The translations under genes and the position numbers were made by a program. From an uncultured Coriobacteriaceae bacterium (lineage in GTDB: Bacteria; Actinomycetota; Coriobacteriia; Coriobacteriales; Eggerthellaceae), in contig CACZIP010000105.1 of NCBI GenBank assembly GCA_902781245.1, positions 1 to 7,020 on the forward strand: 7,020 nt of DNA, given 5' to 3'. The notes below the pieces were generated by a model, which was not told the origin of the DNA, did not search any database, and worked only from the letters and a program-made list of their open reading frames with translations. This document shows, in pieces, positions 1 to 5,527 of this stretch (position 1 is the first letter of the stretch; each line of letters begins with the position of its first letter).

Positions 1-2
1 AT

Positions 3-257
3 GAAGCGATTCGCTATGCAAACGATTCGAATCTGGGCCTGTGCTCTTCAGTGTGGACGGGCGATTCCAGTCGTGGAGTGGCGGTTGCCGGGACCATCGA
101 GGCGGGTCAGACCCTTGTGAATGGCCACCGGCTCGAGGACTTGGGAATGGGCGTGCCGTTCGGCGGCGTGAAGGACTCGGGCATCGGTCGGGATTATGCG
201 GGTGATGCAAGCCTGGCCGAATACATCGACTACCACCCGATAAGGGTTTTGAAGTAG
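3..257 (+). CDS. Aldehyde dehydrogenase, C-terminal end (partial)
   Basis: This is the last 84 residues of an NAD(P)-dependent aldehyde dehydrogenase, which oxidises an aldehyde to a carboxylic acid in the cytoplasm. The frame is open to the left edge, so the true start lies outside the window; the internal GTG at 51 is codon 17 of the visible part and not a start. The family's C-terminal pattern is clear: EAIRYAND, then SVWTGD, IEAGQTLVN and PFGGVKDSGIGR (P at base 156), then an LAEYID-type tail and the stop TAG at 255-257. The NAD-binding part and the catalytic Cys and Glu lie upstream and cannot be checked. The tail resembles the betaine-aldehyde/succinate-semialdehyde branch, but the substrate cannot be told. 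A terminator-like hairpin follows, so it probably ends a separate or upstream transcript. Confidence 0.93.
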   Translation, partial: EAIRYANDSNLGLCSSVWTGDSSRGVAVAGTIEAGQTLVNGHRLEDLGMGVPFGGVKDSGIGRDYAGDASLAEYIDYHPIRVLK

Positions 258-280
258 GAGCGTGCGGCGCATCCGATGCG

Positions 281-298
281 AGCCGTCAGACGGCTTTT
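281..298 (+). terminator. Probable intrinsic terminator after the aldehyde dehydrogenase
   Basis: A perfect 6-bp stem, AGCCGT (281-286) and ACGGCT (290-295), closes a 3-nt loop (CAG) and runs directly into TTTT (295-298). It lies 23 nt after the aldehyde dehydrogenase stop and 33 nt before the next start codon. The stem is GC-rich but short and the T-run is only four bases, so termination may be partial and some transcription may continue into the reductase genes. Confidence 0.55.
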
Positions 299-331
299 GC
301 GGAGGCGCCGTGAACAAGAGAAAGGGGAAAT

Positions 332-2284
332 ATGCCGTCATTCAACAACTACAAGTACGTGTTCGAACCGCTCAAGGCGGGAAGGCACACGCTGAAGAAC
401 CGCATCATGTTCTCGCCGATGGTATGCGATTTCACGGATGCGATCTCCCAGCCGACGCCGAACTACGTGGACTTCGTCGAAGAGCAGGCCAAGACGGGCG
501 TCGCCATGGTCACGCTCGGTGCAACTCCCATCAACTTCACGACGGCGCCTGACTTCCCGGCCGAACTCAACGTGACCGAGGACACGCGCGTCCAAGGCTT
601 GGTGCTGCTGGCGAAGGCCGCGCACCGCCACGGGGCGAAGCTCTCCGTCGAGCTCGTCCATGCAGGGCGTGCAGCCGATCCGGTCCTGCTGACCGAGACC
701 GACGCGCTGGCTGCCTCCAACTTCCCGATTCCGGGCAAGTACCCCTACATCAAGGAAATGGACCAGCGCGATATGGACCAGGTCATCGCCGACTATGTCG
801 ACTGCGCCCTGCGCGTGCAGCGCGCTCAGTTCGATGCCGTGCTCATGCACGCGGCGCACGGCAACCTGCTCGGCGCTTTCCTGTCGCCCATGACGAACAC
901 CCGCAGCGACATCTATGGCGGCTCGCTCGAGAACCGCATGCGCTTCCCGCTGGCCATTCTGAAGGCCGTGCGCGAAGCCGTCGGCCCGAACTTCCTGCTC
1001 GACATGCGCATCTCCGGCGACGAGATCCTGGAAGGCGGCATGCGGATCGACGAGGTCATCGAGTTCATCAAGGTGGCCCAGCAATACATCGACATGGTCA
1101 ACATCTCTGCCGGCCTCATCGTCGACCCGAAGGCAGAATTCTTCACCATGCCGCCGTACTATCAGCCGCACAAACTGAACGTCCACCTGGCGAAGCAGGT
1201 TAAGGAATGTCCCGACATCCACATCCCGGTCAGTGTGGTCGGCCGCATCACCTGCGTCGACGAGGCGGAAGAGGTCATCGCGTCCGGTGCTGCAGATGCC
1301 GTCTACATGGCGCGCGGTCTGCTTGCCGATACGAGCCAGCTGAAGAAGTGCTGGCGTGGCGAGCCCGAAAAGGTCCGCCCGTGCCTGGGATGCTTCACAT
1401 GTGCAAGCGGCGGCGGTAACCACATCTCCTGCTCAATCAATCCGCAGCTTGGCCGTGGATACCGCTGGTGGGAGATTCCCGAAGCGCGCACGAAGAAGAA
1501 GGTCGTCATCATCGGTGGCGGTCCGGCAGGCATGCAGTCGGCGCAATTGTGCATCCAGCGCGGCCATGAGGTCGTGTTGTTCGAGAAGGCCGACACGCTC
1601 GGCGGCACACTGCACGACATCAACAAGCTCAAGTTCAAGGGCGACCTGTTGAAGTACACCGACTGGAGCATCAAGACCACGATGGAGTGCGGTGCCGACA
1701 TACGTTTGGACACCGAGGCGACCCCCGAGAACGTCATGGCGGAGAACCCCGATGCGATCATCGTGGCGACGGGCAACGAGGCGCTCAACATCCCCATTCC
1801 AGGGCTCGACCGCGACAACGTCTACGGAGTGCGCGACGTTGATTCCGGGCGCGTGAAGGTTTCGGGCAAGATCGTCGTCGTCGGCGGCGGTGCGTCGGGA
1901 TGCGAATCGGCGCTCGATTTGGCCATGGAAGAAGGAAACGAAGTAGCGATCGTCGACCGCATTCCGAGCGAGGAATTCGCCAACACCGTCACGCACATCA
2001 CGCGCGGCATGCTGCTCTTCGAGCTGGACAAGTACGGCGTGAAGCGCTACGGCAACAACGATTTGCGATTCATCGATGACGATGGCGTGCACATCATGGA
2101 CCGCAACTGGAAGGAGACCGTGCTCGAGGCCGACTACGTCGTGAATGCGCTCGGTTTGAAGTCCGTGCACGACGAAGCGTGGCGCGAGTTGGTCCCCGAG
2201 GTCTACTACGTGGGCGATGCATATCAGATCGGCACGATTTACACGGCCAACCACCGCGCCCTCGACGTGGCGTACTACCTCTAG
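332..2284 (+). CDS. OYE/2,4-dienoyl-CoA reductase-type FMN/FAD/[4Fe-4S] ene-reductase 1
   Basis: A 650-residue cytoplasmic flavoprotein with the three-part layout of FadH, trimethylamine dehydrogenase, BaiCD/BaiH and daidzein reductase. Such enzymes pass electrons from NAD(P)H via FAD and an iron-sulfur cluster to FMN, which reduces a C=C bond next to a carbonyl. Residues 1-340 form the OYE barrel (LKNRIMFSP at 21-29, HAAHGNLL at 173-180, NRMRFPL at 201-207). The cluster ligands are C351, C354, C357 and C367. An FAD-type motif GGGPAG is at 395-400, followed by VVLFEK, and a second dinucleotide fold has GGGASG at 518-523; VGDA is at 627-630. The length is normal for the family. The start is set by AAAGGGG (321-327) just before ATG. 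Oddities: Asn178 occupies the position of the catalytic Tyr, FadH's second catalytic His is not evident, and the last Cys gap is 9 residues. It is probably the first gene of an operon with the SDR. Family assignment is firm; the substrate is unknown, most plausibly a steroid-, bile-acid- or polyphenol-like enone. Confidence 0.95.
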   Translation: MPSFNNYKYVFEPLKAGRHTLKNRIMFSPMVCDFTDAISQPTPNYVDFVEEQAKTGVAMVTLGATPINFTTAPDFPAELNVTEDTRVQGLVLLAKAAHRHGAKLSVELVHAGRAADPVLLTETDALAASNFPIPGKYPYIKEMDQRDMDQVIADYVDCALRVQRAQFDAVLMHAAHGNLLGAFLSPMTNTRSDIYGGSLENRMRFPLAILKAVREAVGPNFLLDMRISGDEILEGGMRIDEVIEFIKVAQQYIDMVNISAGLIVDPKAEFFTMPPYYQPHKLNVHLAKQVKECPDIHIPVSVVGRITCVDEAEEVIASGAADAVYMARGLLADTSQLKKCWRGEPEKVRPCLGCFTCASGGGNHISCSINPQLGRGYRWWEIPEARTKKKVVIIGGGPAGMQSAQLCIQRGHEVVLFEKADTLGGTLHDINKLKFKGDLLKYTDWSIKTTMECGADIRLDTEATPENVMAENPDAIIVATGNEALNIPIPGLDRDNVYGVRDVDSGRVKVSGKIVVVGGGASGCESALDLAMEEGNEVAIVDRIPSEEFANTVTHITRGMLLFELDKYGVKRYGNNDLRFIDDDGVHIMDRNWKETVLEADYVVNALGLKSVHDEAWRELVPEVYYVGDAYQIGTIYTANHRALDVAYYL

Positions 2285-2353
2285 GAAGTGTTCGAAATCG
2301 GGTTTCGGCCCGTGAATAGGAAAGATAAGTTTCGGAGCGAAGGAGCATAGATC

Positions 2354-3175
2354 ATGGCAGACAAGATCATCAACCCGCCGATTACCAGCATGAAAGACGC
2401 GTTCTCCGTGAAGGGGTACAACGTGGTCATCACCGGTGGCAACCGCGGTATCGGCCGGGGCATCACGCAAGCCTTTGCCGAGTGCGGCGCCAACGTGGCC
2501 ATCATGTGCCGCAACGTCGAGTCTGCGCAGGCAGTGTGCGAAGAGCTGGCACCGCTCGGCGGAACGTACCTGGCCATCAAATGCGACATGAGCAACTATG
2601 ACGAGGTCGTAGCTGCGAAAGAGGAAATCGCCAAGACGTTCGACCATGTCGACGTTCTGGTGAACAATGCCGGCATCGACGCGCATCTGAGCATCTTCGA
2701 CGACGATCACCTGATGGAGTTCGAGAAGGTCATGAAGGTCAACCTGGGCGGTCCGACGGCGTGCTCCGCCGTGTTCGGTCAGTGGATGATCGACGAGAAG
2801 CGCGGTGGCGAGATCATCATGATCTCGTCCATCGGTGGCGAAGGCATCGGCAACCCGCGCATCAACCCGATGCCGTCGTACAACACGTCTAAAGCTGCCA
2901 TCAACCATCTGACTCACCACCTTGCCATTCTTCTGGGCGACCACGGCATTCGCGTGAACTGCATCGCTCCGGGTCTGACGCATTCCGGTCTCGACGCCGA
3001 CCTGCCGCCCATCGTCAACGACTACGTCGAGAACGACATGCCCACGCATCGCTTCGGCGAGCCCATCGAGATTGGTGCGTTGTGCGTGTTCCTGTCGTCT
3101 CCCGCTGCCGTTCAGATGACCGGTGACGTCCTGCGCCATGATGGCGGCATCATGACCGTCGGCTTGACGTTCTAG
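2354..3175 (+). CDS. Short-chain dehydrogenase/reductase (classical SDR)
   Basis: A 273-residue cytoplasmic NAD(P)-dependent oxidoreductase that would interconvert a secondary alcohol and a ketone. The Rossmann motif TGGNRGIG is at 27-34, NNAG at 104-107, the catalytic Ser probably S159 (in ISS), and the YxxxK pair Y176/K180 in SYNTSK. VNCIAPG is at 201-207, and the C-terminal MTGDVLRHDGG is typical of the family. All catalytic residues are present. R31 and R53 near the cofactor 2'-hydroxyl suggest NADPH preference, which is an inference. The 17-residue gap between Ser and Tyr is slightly longer than in the shortest classical SDRs. AAGGAG at 2340-2345, 8 nt before ATG, supports this start over Met13. 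It lies 69 nt after reductase 1 and is probably cotranscribed. Sitting between two ene-reductases, it plausibly makes or reduces the keto group they need, as BaiA does with BaiCD/BaiH. The exact substrate is unknown. Confidence 0.95.
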   Translation: MADKIINPPITSMKDAFSVKGYNVVITGGNRGIGRGITQAFAECGANVAIMCRNVESAQAVCEELAPLGGTYLAIKCDMSNYDEVVAAKEEIAKTFDHVDVLVNNAGIDAHLSIFDDDHLMEFEKVMKVNLGGPTACSAVFGQWMIDEKRGGEIIMISSIGGEGIGNPRINPMPSYNTSKAAINHLTHHLAILLGDHGIRVNCIAPGLTHSGLDADLPPIVNDYVENDMPTHRFGEPIEIGALCVFLSSPAAVQMTGDVLRHDGGIMTVGLTF

Positions 3176-3187
3176 CAGCCCATTCGT

Positions 3188-3213
3188 TCCGGGTTTTTTA
3201 GGGATCACCCGGA
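3188..3213. repeat. Inverted repeat 1 between the SDR and reductase 2
   Basis: Perfect 7-bp arms TCCGGGT (3188-3194) and ACCCGGA (3207-3213) flank a 12-nt loop that begins with a run of T. No T-run follows the right arm, so it is not a standard terminator. A weaker alternative stem, AGCCC (3177-3181) with GGGTT (3191-3195, one G-U pair) followed by TTTTA, shares bases with the left arm. The two pairings exclude each other and the weaker one looks like a poor terminator. Its role is unproven. Confidence 0.5.
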
Positions 3214-3217
3214 TACC

Positions 3218-3257
3218 CCGCGCGCCGCGAGCATACCGCTGGCGACTCGGCGCGCGG
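3218..3257. repeat. Inverted repeat 2, 10-bp GC-only arms, upstream of reductase 2
   Basis: Perfect arms CCGCGCGCCG (3218-3227) and CGGCGCGCGG (3248-3257) are separated by 20 nt. The structure ends 17 nt before the ribosome-binding site of reductase 2 (AAAGGA, 3275-3280). A stem made only of G-C pairs would be stable in RNA, but there is no T-run after it. It could be an operator, a pause or processing site, an mRNA-stabilising 5' structure, or a Rho-dependent terminator. The sequence does not decide among these. Confidence 0.6.
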
Positions 3258-3287
3258 CGGTGCTGACTTGTGTGAAAGGATGCGATT

Positions 3288-5252
3288 ATGCCGCAGTTCA
3301 ACGATTTTCCGCACCTGTTCTCACCGGTGCGCATACGCAATTTGGAGCTCAAGAACCGCTTGATTTTCTCGCCGGTCGTCTCGGGACATGCTGGCGTTGT
3401 CGACGGACAGGTTACCGAGGCGCTCGTGCAGTTCCTCGGTGCGCAGGCCCGCAGTGGCGTGGGCATGGTGACCATCGGCGCATCGCCGATCGACCAAGGT
3501 CGTGCGCGTGACTTCTTCGGCAGCCTGTCCGTGTGCCGTGACACCGATATTCCCGGGCTCCATCGCCTGGTCGAGGAAGTGCATAGGTACGGTGCCGCCC
3601 TCTCGTGCGAGATTCTTCATGCCGGGCGCATCGCGCAGCCCGATGCCCTCCAAGGCCGCAAGGCTTGGGTGCCGTGGCTGGCGCCTGACATGGATCCCGA
3701 CAAGTTCGAGGAGATAACGAAGGAAGGCATGGCCGAGGTGATTCAAGAGTTCGCCGATGCGGCTGTTCGCCTTCGCAACGCAGGGTTCGACATGGTGCTC
3801 ATCCATGGTGCGCACGGCAACCTGACGAGCGCGTTCTTCTCGCCGCTCACCAATCAGCGCACTGACGAGTACGGTGGTTCGTTCGAGAATCGCATGAGGT
3901 TCCCGCTCGAGGTCGTCAAAGCTGTCCGTGAGGCGGTGGGAGACGATATGGCTATCGATTTCCGTATCAGCCAGAACGAATACGTCGAGGGAGGCACGTC
4001 GCTCGAGGACGTCATCACCTTCCTGCGTGCCGCGTCGCCGTACATCGATGCCGCCCACCTGTCGGGCGGATGGATCTTCGATCCGGTGTATGTCAAGTAC
4101 ATGATGCCCGGCTATCCACAGGAACGCTGCCTGAACGTTCCGCGCACGGCTATCGTGCACGAACAGCTGAAGGACACGGGGCTCGTCATCACCACGGTCG
4201 GCAACATTCCCGATGTTGCCACGGCAGAACAGATCCTCGCACGCGGCGATGCGGACATCGTCGCCATGGCGCGAAACATCCTTGCCGACATGGAGCTGCC
4301 CCGCAAAGCTTATCGGGGGCAGCAGGATGACGTCCGTCCTTGCCTGCACTGCATCGAATGCGCTGCCCGTCCGGCAGTTGGAGGCGGTGTGCGTTGTTCG
4401 GTGAACCCGCAGCTCGGTCGCGAGCTCTACTACAAGGACATCCCGCTTGCCCGCACGAAGAAGAAGGTCGTCGTCGTGGGCGGCGGCCCTGCTGGCATGC
4501 AAGCCACCCAGACGCTCGTCGCACGAGGTCACGATGTCGTGTTGTTCGAGAAGTCCGACCAGCTGGGCGGGCGCATGCATGAAGCATCTGCGCTGTTCTG
4601 CAAAGAGGACTACCATCGTCGCTACCTCGATTGGGACGTCAAGCACACGATGGAATGCGGTGCCGACATCCGCCTGGGCGTCGAGGCGACACCCGGGATG
4701 GTCATGGCTGAGAACCCCGACCACATCATCGTCGCCATCGGCTCCGAGCATGTGGTTCCACCCATTCCGGGAATCGACGGGCCCAACGTCATCAACGTGT
4801 CCCAAGCCGATCTTGGGCTTGCGCCCATCGGCGAGAACGTCGTCATCATCGGTGGCGGCTTCTCGGCGTTGGAGTGTGCCGTCCAGCTGTGCTACGAGGG
4901 CCATAAGGCGACCATGCTTGAACGCAGGCCCGAAGACGTTCTCTGGCGTGAAGTGATGAACGAGCTTCGCAGCGGCCTGATTGAGCTCAAGGAGCGCTAT
5001 GGTGCTGAGCTCATCGATGAGGTCGAGGTGAAGGAGATCCGTCCGAACGGCGTCGTGTACGTCAAGGAAGGCGTCGAACATTTCATCGAGGCGGACACAG
5101 TGGTCACATCGTGCGGCGTTCGTCCGCGCAAGAAAGAGGCGAATGCGTTTGTGGAAATGATGCCGGATGTGACGGTTGTAGGTGATGCGCGCAAATCGGG
5201 CAAGATCTTCGATGCGAACATGGACGCTTTCGACGTCGCAGTCGAGCTGTAA
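3288..5252 (+). CDS. OYE/2,4-dienoyl-CoA reductase-type FMN/FAD/[4Fe-4S] ene-reductase 2
   Basis: A 654-residue diverged paralogue of reductase 1 with the same architecture, so again a cytoplasmic NAD(P)H-dependent C=C reductase is expected. The OYE barrel spans about 1-340 (LKNRLIFSP at 21-29, HGAHGNLT at 173-180, NRMRFPL at 201-207). The cluster ligands are C352, C355, C358 and C370. The FAD motif GGGPAG is at 398-403 followed by VVLFEK, the second dinucleotide fold has GGGFSALE at 522-529, and VGDA is at 631-634. The start is supported by AAAGGA (3275-3280), 7 nt before ATG. Like its neighbour it has Asn178 at the OYE Tyr position. It differs from reductase 1 in the loops around residues 31-45 and 68-80, in the substrate-side stretch 258-285 and in Cys spacing (11 residues before the last Cys), so the two probably act on different substrates or stereoisomers, as BaiCD and BaiH do. 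The dense inverted repeats upstream suggest expression partly independent of the SDR. Confidence 0.95.
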   Translation: MPQFNDFPHLFSPVRIRNLELKNRLIFSPVVSGHAGVVDGQVTEALVQFLGAQARSGVGMVTIGASPIDQGRARDFFGSLSVCRDTDIPGLHRLVEEVHRYGAALSCEILHAGRIAQPDALQGRKAWVPWLAPDMDPDKFEEITKEGMAEVIQEFADAAVRLRNAGFDMVLIHGAHGNLTSAFFSPLTNQRTDEYGGSFENRMRFPLEVVKAVREAVGDDMAIDFRISQNEYVEGGTSLEDVITFLRAASPYIDAAHLSGGWIFDPVYVKYMMPGYPQERCLNVPRTAIVHEQLKDTGLVITTVGNIPDVATAEQILARGDADIVAMARNILADMELPRKAYRGQQDDVRPCLHCIECAARPAVGGGVRCSVNPQLGRELYYKDIPLARTKKKVVVVGGGPAGMQATQTLVARGHDVVLFEKSDQLGGRMHEASALFCKEDYHRRYLDWDVKHTMECGADIRLGVEATPGMVMAENPDHIIVAIGSEHVVPPIPGIDGPNVINVSQADLGLAPIGENVVIIGGGFSALECAVQLCYEGHKATMLERRPEDVLWREVMNELRSGLIELKERYGAELIDEVEVKEIRPNGVVYVKEGVEHFIEADTVVTSCGVRPRKKEANAFVEMMPDVTVVGDARKSGKIFDANMDAFDVAVEL

Positions 5253-5270
5253 TTGTTGGTATGAGGTGAG

Positions 5271-5315
5271 GAAAACCCCAGTTCAGAATATGGAACTCCA
5301 AAGTATGAGGTTTTC
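5271..5315. repeat. Nested inverted repeat after reductase 2
   Basis: Outer arms GAAAACC (5271-5277) and GGTTTTC (5309-5315) enclose inner arms AGTTC (5280-5284) and GAACT (5293-5297). The structure starts 19 nt after the reductase 2 stop. The T-run is inside the right arm rather than after it, so it is at best an imperfect terminator. It may mark the end of the reductase operon or be an mRNA 3'-end stabiliser. Confidence 0.4.
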
Positions 5316-5333
5316 TCGAACCATGATGATGAG

Positions 5334-5361
5334 GGTTTGGGGGCCAGAGTGCTCCCAAACC
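5334..5361. repeat. Strong hairpin in the leader, 10-bp stem
   Basis: GGTTTGGGGG (5334-5343) pairs with CTCCCAAACC (5352-5361), with one G-U pair and an 8-nt loop. Neither strand has a T-run after it, so it does not look like an intrinsic terminator. Lying about 170 nt before the molybdopterin enzyme start, it could be a regulator-binding site or a leader RNA structure. Confidence 0.55.
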
Positions 5362-5527
5362 AGACCACATGACCGATACTGCGCCGTTCGATGCGTTTCT
5401 AGAATAGGTGCAGGGTTGGCATAAGTGCGCCCGAGTGCACGAGAGGGGACGGGTGTTCCGTGCGTTGCGACTCGGCGCTTGTGCGACTAAGCAAAACCGA
5501 GAAAAGAGAGAGAAGGAGAGTGAGGAC

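Larger units (their letters stand above)
5253..5527 (+). promoter_or_regulatory. Non-coding leader of the molybdopterin enzyme gene
   Basis: This is a 275-nt gap with no convincing gene; the short reading frames in it have no family-like sequence. It contains two inverted repeats, listed separately. TAGAAT at 5400-5405 resembles a -10 box, but no good -35 element is seen at the expected distance, so the promoter is uncertain. The last part is a 22-nt purine-only run (5499-5520) containing AAGGAG (5513-5518), 9 nt before ATG at 5528, a strong ribosome-binding site. The length suggests the downstream gene has its own promoter and a long 5' untranslated region. Confidence 0.5.

Noticed and set aside
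51..257. A short 68-residue gene starting at GTG 51
   Set aside because: The frame is open upstream to base 3 and the added residues continue the aldehyde dehydrogenase pattern, so this is the end of a longer gene.
2293..2307. Small hairpin CGAAA/TTTCG just after reductase 1, as a terminator
   Set aside because: The stem is 5 bp and AT-rich, with no T-run after it; it is too weak to claim as a terminator between reductase 1 and the SDR.
1433..3544. A 703-codon open frame on the minus strand, and others of 361, 586 and 308 codons antisense to the reductase and molybdopterin genes
   Set aside because: The + strand genes have full family motifs and ribosome-binding sites. The antisense frames have low-complexity Asp/His/Arg/Val-rich translations without domains, as expected opposite GC-rich codon use; one runs across two genes and two gaps.
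5400..5405. TAGAAT as a definite promoter for the molybdopterin gene
   Set aside because: No acceptable -35 element lies 16-18 nt upstream, so it is mentioned only as a possibility in the leader entry.
5182..5424. An 80-residue open frame across the end of reductase 2 and the leader
   Set aside because: It overlaps the reductase in another frame, has no clear ribosome-binding site and no recognisable sequence pattern.
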